Positions 30,781 to 42,600 of a stretch of 64,000 bases of DNA are shown piece after piece (position 1 is the stretch's first letter; each line of letters opens with the position of its first letter). Location of the stretch: NCBI GenBank assembly GCA_022605425.2, contig CM061250.1, forward strand, positions 186,001 to 250,000, read 5' to 3'. Below the pieces are notes generated by a model that was given only the letters and a program-made list of their open reading frames with translations, ran no database searches and was not told the origin of the DNA. Made by a program: the position numbers and the translations under genes. Source of the stretch: Hamiltosporidium tvaerminnensis (Eukaryota > Microsporidia > Dubosqiidae).

Positions 30781-33700
30781 ATTTAAATATTTATTTACAT
30801 CGATTACACATAAACATTATCGAGAAGATAGTTTTTAATGGAAAAATCTTTCATCTACGCATCATTCAAATAAAAAAAATATTTAAGTCATAATCAATTT
30901 AAATCTGTTTTTGTTCTCGGGTTTAATTTATTTTTCAATATGTTCATTCTAGAAAATTTCTATGCAAATTATATCAATTGCTTTCAAAAACCTAGATTCA
31001 AATTTCTTCTGAGAAGTATTTATAGGATGAAATCTTCTCATTGTGAAATATTATAGTCATAAAAAGACCTTTTTCATATAATTTTTTTAAGAATCTGCTA
31101 ACTTTAGATTCAAACATGTTCTAAGTATTTCTTCTAATGTTTAAGATACATTTATCTCCTGAGTGTAGTAATGTTTCTTTCGCGTTAGTTTTCTTTTTCC
31201 GGTCCAAAGAACAGATATTGCAACACCAAATTAAGAATAATTTTATTTTTAATATATTATTCCCAAGGTATTTCAAGATCTAAATATTTGGCTTTCAATT
31301 CTCATTTTTGTATGTAAACACCTTTATTGTGGTATACAATTCGAATTACGGCTTTTTATTGAAACGAGCCAATATAATTTTTAAGTGGTGAGTTTTATAC
31401 GCGACAGTTCAGTATCTTGTTTGAGCCACCTTGGGATTGTAGAAGCATCCATTTGCTTTTTAATCCCAAAAAAAATGTTGGCAATTTCGAGTATAGAGGG
31501 AGTTGGTCAGAAAGTTTGTTGCAAACAGGTTCGTTGTAAATTATTTCTTGATCAAGTTCAACAAACAGCATCATTTAACGATGAGAAACAGCAGATGTAA
31601 TTCGAATTACAGACCATTGTAATTTTTTTTCGAATTTGAATATTTATTTATTTATTAAATCGAAACAATCTTGATATTCAGAGTAATATACATATATTTT
31701 ATAGTTTAAGTGATTTTTTTCGAAAAGAGGCAGTTTTAGGTTGTTTCAAATTTTTTTTTATACGCGTTTTTATGAGCAAATTTTGATATTGGAAGATTCA
31801 ATTGAATGAGAGTAATTGTATTCATCTAAAAAAAATTTATGATGTATATCATAGTTTGGGTTTTTTCGTCGCGAAAAATTTAAAATATCAAAAAAGTGGT
31901 TTAAAAATTTTAATGGCCAAAAATATTACGTATGCTGAGAACTTTAAGCTAATTTCAAGGATGTCACAGTTTGGGATTTTGAATCCAGAAGGCCTATGCC
32001 AGAATAATATAAAACGCAAATAAAAAACCGAAAAATTAAAAAACAAAAGATATTTCTTGAAAATGATGTAGATTGTATTTTTTCAGATTATTTTGCCATA
32101 TAAATTATTCATTGCTAACTTTGATTTAAATAACTCAATAATTTAATTAGGAAAGCTCGGTATTAAATGTCCTTTATAAAACAAGCAAAACCAGAATGAT
32201 CATTGGGATTTTAGATATTAAATCATATCGTATATATGTTGTTTGTAATCGGCAAAATTAGTCATAATTGGTTCTTTCGCTTGTTTTGATCGCATATTAC
32301 ATGCATTCGTTTTAAATCACAACTTCGTATCTCTTCAAACAATGCCAAATAAATTTTCATGAGCAATGTAGCACACTTATAAAATTATGAGGTATTGGTA
32401 TTTGCACAGATTTTGCATATTTGCGCGTGATTTCGGTTCAACATGCGAGCCGGGAGTAAAAGAAACAATTCTTTTTTTTAATAAATGATTTTCGCAAAAT
32501 GTATTTTTTTTCTGAAAATTCGTAAGTTTCTTAATCAATGAATAAAAAATATTTTTTTCGATTAGTTTCCAGTTTAAAAATTTAATTAATGATATTAATA
32601 AAATTAATGTAAAAATAATTATCTGGTTTTTAGGCAGCAAGAAGACTTAAACAATAATTAAAAACACTTTTTTGGTCTTTTAATTTGTGGAAATAAAAAA
32701 TTACGGTTATTAATATGTTTTTATCAACGTTTGAAGAGTAAATACTACAATATATACTATAATAGCTTTAAATTTTCATTATTTTTTGGATTCTGTTTCA
32801 TTTATCTGTCCATGTTGTTAAAAATAAATAAAATGATTATAGTGGTTTTATATAAGTTTAAAATAAACAATCACTGTTGTTTATCTTTTATTAAATTAAA
32901 TTAATATTTCTTAAAATTGTTTTGTACAAGAACGTTTTTCTTTTTTATACATGTCCTCGCAGAATATCATCAGACATAATATCTTCCGGCCTTTTACTAA
33001 TAATACTTTTCTAATAATCTGATATACGCTTCTCATTATGTATTGCCTGGCTATATATACCCTTACAGCTCTTATTACAAGCCCGAATTATAATTTTCCA
33101 GTGCAAAAGAAGCTCAAAAAAAATATCCGGTTTTAGATTCCAAGATTCTGTACTCAAGGATCTAGGGATATCTTTCAGTCGCTCATCTCTTAACGTTTAG
33201 AAAATCTTAAATTTCACTGGTTTTAGTTTTGATAAAATCCGAGCGAGTGATTTACTAAGCATTCTCAGTCAAAAAATATAGCCCCGTAAAACAAGTATCG
33301 AAATTATTTTGTTTTTCACTCTCTCTTGCGATATTTCATTGCAAGCTAAGTTTTTTATAAGACATGAAGAGTAGTGGAACGATAAAATTTCCTTTTTTAA
33401 TGCTCCGTAAAGTATTTCATAGCGCTTTTTAAGTCTTATCGCTACAATAAAAAATGTTGAGTCATTTTTGCATATCGGATAAACGAAATCAAGTATAGTA
33501 ACAACGCGATGCGCAAATTTACTAAATGAAAGCCAAATCATCGGAGTATTCCATGCTATGTTTTGACTCTTCCCCTGTGGTTTCAACCAGGCGAGGATGT
33601 TTATGTGAATAAGCAAAAGTATTGAGCAAGTAATTTATGTGTTATCTGTGTTTGATTTAGTGATGAGATTCCTTATATGTATTAGAAAAAAAGAGTATGG

Positions 33701-34771
33701 CTTTCAGATGGAAGTAACTTATAATTTCGCACCATATTTCCGCTTTTAATTGCCCCATCCGCGTTATTTGCAATCCTAAGTTGTTTCGTGTAACGAAATG
33801 TACGAAAATTAAATTTATAAAAATATTATATTGCGAAATCCAATCAGATATTTTACAATATTCTTCGTTGATATAAAATATTTTAAGTCCTACAGAAAAA
33901 AAAGATGGAAGAATATTTTTATACAAGTAATATAAGAATATTTATCATAAACAGTATTTAAATTGAATATAATTTCTCGTTACATATTTTTATATTTTTG
34001 ACAATTTTTGTAAATTGTTTTCATGTCTTCTTATCACCTTAGTAGTTTAATATTAAAATCAAATCGCTAGCAGTATAATTGATTTGTAAAATATAACTTC
34101 ATATTTAGGCACAGAAGACTGTATTCTAAATATTTTATTCTAGGTCTTAATATTGTTTTCTTTTCCATTTTTTTAGTGTTTTCACTCTATTTTGTTAGCA
34201 AGCTATTACGATTTCAATATCAGATACTCATTTTCGAGTATAATTATGAAATTATATTTAAAAAAATATTTAATTGTATTGATGGGAATCATATTGAAAC
34301 ATATTTATTTATAATCAGCAGATACTTTTACATCTCGAGTCTTAAAAACAACGATAACGAACTTATACTTATAAACAATACAGAGTTATTTCGTAAAAAA
34401 AAGATTGTAAAATATTAAATAAAGGAAGAATTTAATGTAGGAATTATTAAGTTGTAAGAATTCTTAACACACAGTATATATAATTTATATGCTTTAATCA
34501 TGAAGGAAGTGATTTTGTTTAAAGCGATAGAAATCACAATCCATAAGGTAGTAACACAAAAATTAAAAACCATTTTATTAGAAATACAACGATAAATAAG
34601 AGACAAATAAAAATAGGAAAATTAAGATAAAAATAAAACAATGTTAGATTGAACCAGTATTACCTGTTTTATTTGAACATTTAAAAACCTATTATTTAAA
34701 AAATTATAAAAAAAACGCAATAAATAATTAAAATGTTTTTTAGCAATAAAATTTTACAAAAATATATTTTG
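30781..34771. other. Long non-coding stretch with scattered decayed frames
   Basis: About 4 kb with no gene I can support. Two AATTCGAATTAC-containing palindromes (about 31338-31349 and 31597-31610) bracket 270 bases that are open on both strands; the minus frame reads SKLPTFFLGLKSKWM. From 33260 to 33930 the minus strand holds two medium frames (115 and 89 codons, the first containing HRVVTILDFVYPICKND) separated by stops, perhaps one decayed transposon gene. None has a C-run at its start. Confidence 0.5.
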
Positions 34772-34794
34772 CATGAAAGTTGAATTACAGAAAG

Positions 34795-34811
34795 CCCCAA
34801 AGAAAAGCGCT
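34795..34811 (+). promoter_or_regulatory. C-run deciding the Top3 start codon
   Basis: CCCC at 34795-34798 lies 14-17 bases before the ATG at 34812. The earlier in-frame ATG at 34773 has no C-run upstream. Across the window this signal lies 3-30 bases before nearly all recognised starts, so the later ATG is preferred. Confidence 0.6.
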
Positions 34812-37313
34812 ATGTCTTTAAATGCACTAAATATTGCAGAAAAACCAAGTGTTGCAAAATCAATATCCTTTACATTTTGTTCTTCAGCAAAAAATATTAA
34901 ATCCAGACATCCAACCTATGTATTTCCATATTCATCATATAACATGACATTTACTTCGGTGCTTGGCCATCTTTTTACTTTAGATTTTGGAAATGCTCCT
35001 TGGTCCGTTGATCCATTTATTTTATTCTCTGCTCCCATAATTCAAAAACCGATGCATTCAAATCTTCTTTCGCACATAAAACAACAATTACATTCAAAAG
35101 ATTTAGTAATTATTTGGACAGATTGTGATAGAGAAGGAGAAAATATAGCGGATCAAATACAAAAATTTATAAAAGAACAAAACCAAACAATTCCTATACA
35201 TCGTGCTAGATTTTCTTCTATCGATTCTGCAACTCTTAATTATGCTATTTCGAATTTGACAATAATAAATCAGAATGAATCAAATGCTGTCAATACACGA
35301 CAAGAACTTGATTTACGTATTGGTGCAGCGTTTACCCGATTTCAAACACTCGCTATAAATAGTAAAAGTGTTATTAGTTATGGCCCTTGTCAAATTCCTA
35401 CTCTTGGTCTGGTTGTCGAACGAGGAAATCATATTAAAAATTTTGTACCAGAAAATCAACAAGAAATTCTCATAAAAATTGAAAATAATTCTTCAAACAA
35501 AAAAAGCGAATATTTATTTGGTTGGAAGAAAAATAATATTTATGATAAATCATTTTCTAAGCTTATTTATAAATATTTTTTAAAATATCCATTTATAATA
35601 CAAAATACTATTTCTACACCTAAAACACGTTTAAGACCGTTGCCAACAAGGACAGTCGATATGATAAAAGCACTTACATCTTATCTTAAACTACCTTCAC
35701 ATAAAATTATGGAAATGGCTGAAAGTATGTATACAAGGGGATACATTTCATATCCAAGAACAGAAACCGATTCATTTCCATCAAATTTCAATTATAAAGA
35801 AATTTTAAGTGAATTGGAATGTGAAGGAGAATATAAAAATTATATTTGTAAAACGTTTTGTCAGGATAATAATTCTAAAATTAAATATGCGATAGGAAAC
35901 ACTGCTAAAAATTATTCATTTAAATATCCTAGACCTGGTAAAAATAGTGATATGGCACATCTTCCTATATATCCACTCAAGGCATCAAATGGTCTTTCTG
36001 GTAGTGAAAAAGCGATTTACGATTTTATTAGTCGTAGATTTTTAGCTTGTATTAGTGAAAATGCTACTGGAACAGAAAAAATTATTTATGGAAAAGTGGA
36101 TGAAGAAATATTTACGTGTAGAGGTTTAGAAGTACTAACGAGAGGATATCTTGATATTTATAAGTATGAAAATTGGGAATCTAATATTAAAGAAGAAATA
36201 AAAGAAGGCACTCAATACATTTTATTTGGTAATGAAATTAATAATCATTCAGAAGTAATCAATATAATTATAAAAAATAAAACTTCTCAAAAAAAAGCAG
36301 AATTAATTTTAAGAAAATCTTTGACAAAACCACCTGACTATTTAACGGAAGCAGAATTGATATCACTTATGGATAAAAATGGAATAGGAACGGATGCAAC
36401 AATACATGAACATATAAAAAAAATAATAACACGTTTATATGCTAAAAAGTTTAATAATAAAATAATTCCATTGGATTTAGGAAATAGATTGATTCAATTT
36501 TATGAAGAAATGAAATTAAGCGTAGGTAAATGTCATTTAAGAAGTGAAATGGAAAAAAAGCTGGTAAAAATTTGTAAAGGAGAAATAAGAGATTCTGATG
36601 TTCTTAAAGAAGAAATAGAAAAACACATAAAAATTTATAAAATATTAGAAAATGGGAAAGATAAATTCAAATCTATAATTAATAATTTTAATTCTAATAA
36701 TAAAGATGACGGTGATGATAACGATTCAGGAAGTGGCTATGGAAAAGAAATAGAAAACAAAAATGATTTTTCATATTTCAATAGAAACAACGAAAACACA
36801 ACAAATAATGGAAGTAAAGAAAATTACAATGTAAATTTTAAGAATAGAAATGAAAAAACAAGATTATCAAATTTTAATAACGAAAATGAAAAAAACACAA
36901 AAAAATATTTGAATATTAGGGATAATAACGATGATGAGAATGGGGTTTTATGCCATTGTGGAATTATATGTAAAATTTCAAAGGTAAAAAAGGGTAAAAA
37001 TGTTGATAAAGATTTTTTTTCATGTGAAAAATGGCCCAATGGCTGTGATTTTTTTCAATGGTGCGATGATAAATCAGATGAAACTAAACGAAAAAAAGTA
37101 CAGAAGAATTCATACCAACAAAAATATTCTTCTAATTCTAAAAATACTGAATATACGAATACACATAAAAGTAAAACTGATGTTTTATGTCATTGTGGAT
37201 ACGAAACAAAATCAGTCAAAGCCAAAACAAAACAAAATTCTGGAAGAGAATTTCTATGCTGTAAAAAATTACATAAACCATGTAAATTTTTTGCCTGGAA
37301 AGATGAACTTTAA
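34812..37313 (+). CDS. TOP3: DNA topoisomerase III (type IA) with two GRF zinc fingers
   Basis: Nuclear type IA topoisomerase that, with a RecQ helicase and Rmi1, dissolves recombination intermediates. Numbering from 34812 (833 residues): Toprim domain from residue 1 (LNIAEKPSVAKSI, then SVLGHLFTLDF); metal-binding TDCDREGENIADQI at about 103-116; catalytic Tyr314 in MYTRGYISYPRTETDSFP; then PTRTVDMIKAL just before it and GIGTDATIHEHI (about 530) as in all Top3. A charged, Asn-rich linker (about 630-710) precedes two GRF-type fingers starting at Cys714 (LCHCG, then FFSCEKW-x-GCDFFQW) and Cys793 (LCHCG, then FLCCKK-x-CKFFAW). GRF fingers occur in animal Top3-alpha but not in yeast Top3. An in-frame ATG 13 codons upstream is possible but lacks the C-run. 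A 71-bp tandem repeat starts at the stop codon. Confidence 0.95.
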   Translation: MSLNALNIAEKPSVAKSISFTFCSSAKNIKSRHPTYVFPYSSYNMTFTSVLGHLFTLDFGNAPWSVDPFILFSAPIIQKPMHSNLLSHIKQQLHSKDLVIIWTDCDREGENIADQIQKFIKEQNQTIPIHRARFSSIDSATLNYAISNLTIINQNESNAVNTRQELDLRIGAAFTRFQTLAINSKSVISYGPCQIPTLGLVVERGNHIKNFVPENQQEILIKIENNSSNKKSEYLFGWKKNNIYDKSFSKLIYKYFLKYPFIIQNTISTPKTRLRPLPTRTVDMIKALTSYLKLPSHKIMEMAESMYTRGYISYPRTETDSFPSNFNYKEILSELECEGEYKNYICKTFCQDNNSKIKYAIGNTAKNYSFKYPRPGKNSDMAHLPIYPLKASNGLSGSEKAIYDFISRRFLACISENATGTEKIIYGKVDEEIFTCRGLEVLTRGYLDIYKYENWESNIKEEIKEGTQYILFGNEINNHSEVINIIIKNKTSQKKAELILRKSLTKPPDYLTEAELISLMDKNGIGTDATIHEHIKKIITRLYAKKFNNKIIPLDLGNRLIQFYEEMKLSVGKCHLRSEMEKKLVKICKGEIRDSDVLKEEIEKHIKIYKILENGKDKFKSIINNFNSNNKDDGDDNDSGSGYGKEIENKNDFSYFNRNNENTTNNGSKENYNVNFKNRNEKTRLSNFNNENEKNTKKYLNIRDNNDDENGVLCHCGIICKISKVKKGKNVDKDFFSCEKWPNGCDFFQWCDDKSDETKRKKVQKNSYQQKYSSNSKNTEYTNTHKSKTDVLCHCGYETKSVKAKTKQNSGREFLCCKKLHKPCKFFAWKDEL

Positions 37314-37470
37314 TCTTTGTTCAAAAACTACATTTTACTTTCATTTTATAGGTAAGAATTTATATAAATTTTTTAATCCTTTAATCTTTGTTTAAAAACT
37401 ACATTTTACTTTTATTTTATAGCTAAGAATTTATATAAATTTTCTGATCATTTAATCTTTGTTTAAAAAT
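37311..37470 (+). repeat. 71-bp tandem repeat starting at the Top3 stop codon
   Basis: TAATCTTTGTT(C/T)AAAAACTACA occurs at 37311, 37382 and (shorter) 37453, period 71. The first TAA is the stop codon of Top3, so the gene's 3' untranslated region has been duplicated from the stop onward. Confidence 0.9.
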
Positions 37471-39413
37471 TTAATGGTTCATTTGATTCTCACTGTAATT
37501 TTTAAAGTGTAAATAATTATTTTTTTATAAAAGTATTTACAAAATACGCTATTATCAATTATATTTAAACTAAAATATTCCATAAATTATTAGTAATTTT
37601 TAAATTAAACTTGTTTTTCCTATTTCTTTTATCTTTAAAAACATAAAGAATGTTTTAGAGAAATATCTATGAAAATTTTGGCTGTTATAGTATATTTAAA
37701 ATCATATTAAAGTTGCAAGAGTATATATACTAGTTATTTTAGTGGTACTGCGAAGCAAAAAATCCGAAAAATACCCGAAAAGTCTCACATATACATATTT
37801 TTTTAGTTAAAAAATACACACGCCGCGTAGAAAAACACCAATGCTTAAAAAATGTAGTCATCATGATACATACATCAGTATTTTATTAAAAAAGTCTCTA
37901 TTGCTAAACCTTCGACAAAATTTTCAACCCTATTCAATTGATCGAAAGTAAAAAACTAGTTTAATGTACTTAAATATACTCAAGTCTATTAAAACTCACT
38001 CAAACATAAAATAAGGCAACACTTTTTCATCATTAAATATAAAATTTATAAAATGTCAAAATAAACTACAATAGTTTTCGAAGTAATATATAATAAAATT
38101 CAGATCTTATATTATTCTTGAGGTATTAAAAACCTTAGTAATAAATTAGATTAAAATATTATTCTGGCGAGATAAACCGATTAGAACATGAAATCACTTA
38201 TATTACACGTTTCCTTGTTTTTTTATTTGAAACCAACTTACAAATAATACACAAAGAGCATTATTTACAATTACAGTAAAGAAATGTTGGAAACTAAAAC
38301 AGAAAAGGAGATGTTCCAAGTAAAAAAGCGCAAATATATTATGTAATAACGAAATTATATATCAATGTTAAAAATATTGACAAATATGCATATTAAAAAT
38401 TAGCAGATAAATTTCAAAAGTCATAAATATACTGCAAGTTACTCTGTTATGTTATCAAAAGGTAAAGCAAATCAAATCAGATTGTTCAAAATATAGGTAA
38501 AGAAATATTATTTAACTACCATCCTAGTGATTTTAAAATAAAAATAAAGCGATAAGATAAACCTATCGATTCTGGAAAAGAAAAGTTAAAAAATCTAAAT
38601 AAAAATCAAAAGTTTTTTTTTGGAATTAAACAAATCAAAAGATTTAATTGGTCATATTTGATATTTGAAATTAAATTTTTAGGTTTCTAAAACTTATAAT
38701 GCATAAAATAGAAAACCGCTATGAAAAATATTTGCATTTTTGATCAATTTGAATCTTAATGATATCTTTGGGCAATCAGATTTATTAAATCAAAACACTT
38801 AGCTCGTCATAATAAAATTTTGAGCTTATAATTTGTCTTACTAAAGTGTGAAGATCTAAACCAATATGAAGATTATTTTATAATATTTGTACCAAATTAT
38901 TTAAGATCAGGTTTTTAGATTTTATATGTTTCTAAATAGTATTGATTTACTTAGAAAAGGAATATCGCCGAATTTGTGGTGTTTAACATTTTTCAAAATT
39001 TCTAAGTTATTTTCATAAATATCTATTTATAGATAAAAGTAATTTGTTTAGAAAAATGATTTTGTATGATTAGGTTTTCAACTTAACTATATATTTTATT
39101 TCTGAATGCATAGCATGAAATCCTTAAAGATCAATCAGCTGTATGTTAAATTTCTATAAAAGGTCATATATAAGAATCAGAATTGGCTTAATATGGTAAA
39201 TAAAAGAATAGAGTTCTTACTGAAAGCAAAGCAAGAATATTAAAAGCTCTTGAAAAGACTAAAGAGCATATTTTGAATGTGCTATTAATAAAGAGTATGG
39301 AAACGCTTTGAATGTGTAATTGAGTAAGATTTTTCGATTAGTATTTATATATTTATATAAAAATTTAACTACGTAAATTATTCCAATCAAATACAGAAAT
39401 ATCTTTTATTAAT
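37471..39413. other. Long non-coding stretch
   Basis: No supported gene or recognised repeat in about 1.9 kb of AT-rich sequence. Confidence 0.6.
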
Positions 39414-39745
39414 AATCATTTATACAATTCAGTAATGTTTCGACGACGACGACTCGCCTCAAAATGTAGAATTGGTTAAAAGACTATAAGACACCAATCA
39501 TTTATATAATTCAGTAATGTCACTACGATAGCAACAACTCACCTCGAAATGTGAAATTGGTTAAAAGACTATAAGACACCAATCATTTATATAATTCAGT
39601 AATGTTTCGAAGGCGACGACTCGCCTCAAAATGTTTAATTGGTTAAAAAAATATAAGACACCAATCATTTATATAATTCAGTAATGTCACTACGATAGCA
39701 ACGACTCCCCTCGAAATGTGAATTAGTTAAAAGACTATAAGACAC
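39414..39745 (+). repeat. Higher-order satellite: two monomer types alternating (A-B-A-B)
   Basis: Four monomers begin with AATCATTTATA(C/T)AATTCAGTAATG at 39414, 39496, 39581 and 39663 (82, 85, 82 bp). Monomers 1 and 3 continue TTTCGA(C/A)G(A/G)CGACGACTCGCC-TCAAAATG. Monomers 2 and 4 continue TCACTACGATAGCAACGACT-CCCCTCGAAATGTGAA. All end GACTATAAGACACCAAT. The true unit is therefore a dimer of about 167 bp present twice. It is markedly less AT-rich than its surroundings. Confidence 0.9.
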
Positions 39746-41004
39746 TAATAAGAATCCTCTAATTAAGATATGTCTCTTTCTATTTTTTTCATAAAACTTA
39801 CATAACCAATAATAGTGAGTAGAACTGAACATAAAACAGTTAAAAAGATTCTATTGGTTAAAAAAAAATTGAAATAAAATTGTAAATTTTCTTCTAAATT
39901 GTATTATTTGTCAAGAATAACATAATAAATTTGTTTTTATGATTTTACTTAAGTTTTCATTTTTGAAAAAATGTAAATCAATTTGTTCTGATTTCTTTTC
40001 TACGAATTTACAGTTACGTAAAAAATTTTATGATATAATTGATGCTTTCTACCAGTATTATGTGTAATAAATATATTTTATTTATATTCTCAATAATAAT
40101 TGCACAAAACAAATATTGCCTGAATAGCTTTATGTAACTTTGTACTTGATTAAATCAACTGATTTTTAATTAAAATCTATATGAATTTATGAATAAATAA
40201 ATCAAACAATACAGTATATCCTTAAAAAGAGCATTTGTTTCGGATTAAAAACACTTTACAATAATAAATTTCTTGGAGAAAAGCACAGAATTGAATGAAA
40301 ATAGGTGGAAGAGGAAAAGACGAAACATAAACTGCAGAGCTAAGCCCCGAAAACTTGAAAGTAAATAAAATAGAAGAAGAAGAATATGCCAATTGAAAAA
40401 TATTATAAAATTTCTTGAGAAATTTCTTAAGAAAGGCAAATAATCTAAAAATGAAGGACTGAAAAATATACGAGCTCAGACTAGGTGCAAACATGAAATT
40501 TTTATTGAAAATATAAAAAAACTATAGCTCATATAGTGAAGTTCAGGATTATTTTCGGGATTTTTTTTCTTAAGAATGTAAAAGAAAGTTCGTTTATACG
40601 AGCTTAACGACTTGTTATTTTATAATTCAGAGCAAATCAGCTTAAATATTTATGATATATTTAGAAAGGATTAGTTGTTTCAATTTGAATTAGCAATCAA
40701 TACAATGTACAGTTTGACATTTAGGTCTCTAATATTAATTTTTATGTCTTAGATTATGGAATATCTTTGATTTGTCTTTTATATTTGGTAAAGTTTTTTT
40801 TTTTAAATTCTTCTGTATTTTCATCTGAGCATGCCTATTAAACACCTTAATAATTAAAAAAACATTTTTATTCAATTGAATAAATTCGTTTTAAATTTTT
40901 TTCATAAACCAAGATCTAACAGATTTAAAATTTTAAATATAAAAAGGTATTTAAAATGTTGATCGTATTTCCACGAAAGAGTATTCTATAATCTTTTTTT
41001 TGGC
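39746..41004. other. Intergenic, no gene seen
   Basis: About 1.26 kb without a supported gene. The minus-strand frame at 40222-40494 (90 codons) is Phe/Ser/Leu-rich as expected of an antisense A/G-rich tract and is not called. Confidence 0.6.
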
Positions 41005-41208
41005 TCATTCCTTTACCTACGAATAGATCACAATCCAACAAGTTAATCAAAGCTCCGCCAAGTTTTAGGCGTTTCTTAGATTTTTTTTTTATGGTTAAGT
41101 TATCAGTCTAACTCAAACTTTGTTGTGCGAAATATTAAGAGTGCACCAACCTGTATCGTACCAGGCTCGTCAGAATTAAATTCTGATATCCTCACTTGAT
41201 AATTGCCG
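41005..41208 (-). mobile_element. tRNA-derived SINE-like repeat, copy 2
   Basis: Matches the copy at 3418-3632. On the plus strand it shares CCTTTACCTACGAATAGATC with CCTTCCCTACCGATGTAAC, CACAATCCAAC with CACAATCTAAC, CCGCCAAGTTTTAGGCGTTTC with TGCCAATTTATAGGCGTTCC, and AAGAGTGCACCAACC with TAGAGTGCACTAACC, ending ATATCCTCACTTGATAATTG. The tRNA-like head here keeps a good anticodon stem (TCAGA-atttaat-TCTGA) but has lost the B-box core (GGTACGATACAGG), the reverse of copy 1. Confidence 0.6.
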
Positions 41209-41880
41209 CATTTTATATTCATAGTTTTAAAAACTTCGATTTTTTTCTTTTAGTTATTGTCTTATGTATATTTTTATTATTCTAAATTTCGATGTTAAGT
41301 TGAAATTGGCATACGTGTAATTTGGCTCGTTAGATTAATTGTTTTAATATAAAGATATGTTTTTTTCGTGAATATTTTTTTATTATTTTTTTTTCGTTTC
41401 TCCTCAATTTGAAGTATAAAACTGTTGCATGTGTAGAAATATTCTCTGTTATATTTTTGGGCTTCTAATTTCGGAATAGAGAAAAGAAACCACAGGCTCT
41501 AATGTACATCATGGCCTGCATATGTTTAAAAAAACGTAACTAAAATGTCTCTGTGTCGAGTACAAGTGATTCTATATTTCTTTTTTGTTAAACATTTATT
41601 TTAATCAACGATAAAGTACAATGTATATTTTTTTCTTGATAAAGATTCACAGAAATTATCTCAGAATAGTACAAATATACTTTTATTATTTATATTGCAA
41701 GCTTAAATTAAATTCGAATGTTTATTTATATTTAAGAATTAATCTATATATATTTTATAAAAATTTTAATGAATATATCGGAAAGTAATACGGTTTCAAA
41801 GTAAACATGATATTTGCATAAAAATTAAAAGTATTACTAGATTTATATTCTAACTAATTTTAATTTTACATTAATATTGA
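41209..41880. other. Intergenic, no gene seen
   Basis: AT-rich spacer between the SINE-like copy and a 726-bp family copy. No frame supported. Confidence 0.6.
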
Positions 41881-42600
41881 AGTGGAGGGAGGATAACCAC
41901 ATAAAAAACTTTCTGCTTGGCAATGAGTATGTGAAACTAGTGTGAGGATCATTTTTTAAATTTTTGGTGAAAATAAAACTGCACCACCTCTTCGGTTGTT
42001 CCATGAGAGTTTGTTTGAGGAGGAGAGGTCTACAAAATGGCGAAACTTTTTCTACAAATTGATTTGTAGTTTTTTATGTAACCAGATTGCAGACCGAAGC
42101 TGAATATGTAGGTAATTACCATGTAAAAGCATGGAAACCTAGCCTTGCTCACTCGCGTTAGAAGACGTAGCGTCTGAGAGATATACAAATAAAAACGATT
42201 AAAAGCCGGGAGAGCTAAGTAGCAGGTTATACCTGTTGGTATGACATTGCACTATCTAGGTAGACCCCATGTAAGTCTCTGAAATATATCTTAGCTAGAA
42301 GTTATGGGGTTCAGAAAGTGTAGAGTAGGTGGGAATAGTACATAGTCTTAGGGGAGCCCATGGGAAGGGGCTTAGATCATACTCTATGCAACGAATATTA
42401 ACAAACTCCGGGCAATTACATCGCCTATTAATTGGGTTCCACACACCTGATAAATGAAAGCCTTTGGAATTTAGGTATCGCAGGGGTTACCGATGGAGTG
42501 TTGGGGTAGCAGTTATTTATGTTGAACTTATAAGTGCTTTAATTTCATAAAAAAATCCAAAACTGCTAATTTCTTAAAAAGTTGAAGTATATATTAAGTA
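41881..42600 (+). mobile_element. 726-bp repeat family, copy at 41.9 kb
   Basis: Starts AGTGGAGGGAGGATAACCAC. All internal blocks are present in order (TTCTGCTTGGCAATGAGT, TATGTAACCAGATTGCAGAC, CCGGGAGAGCTAAGTAGCAG, GTAGAGTAGGTGGGAATAG, CATCGCCTATTAATTGG, GGGGTAGCAGTTATTTATG). The 3' end is diverged, so no clear duplication was found. It lies downstream of the Rna14 gene (convergent side). Confidence 0.88.

Noticed and set aside
32377-32640. 87-codon minus frame with a hydrophobic head
   Set aside because: The frame starts at a non-ATG codon, lies in the desert and has no C-run; hydrophobicity follows from AT bias.
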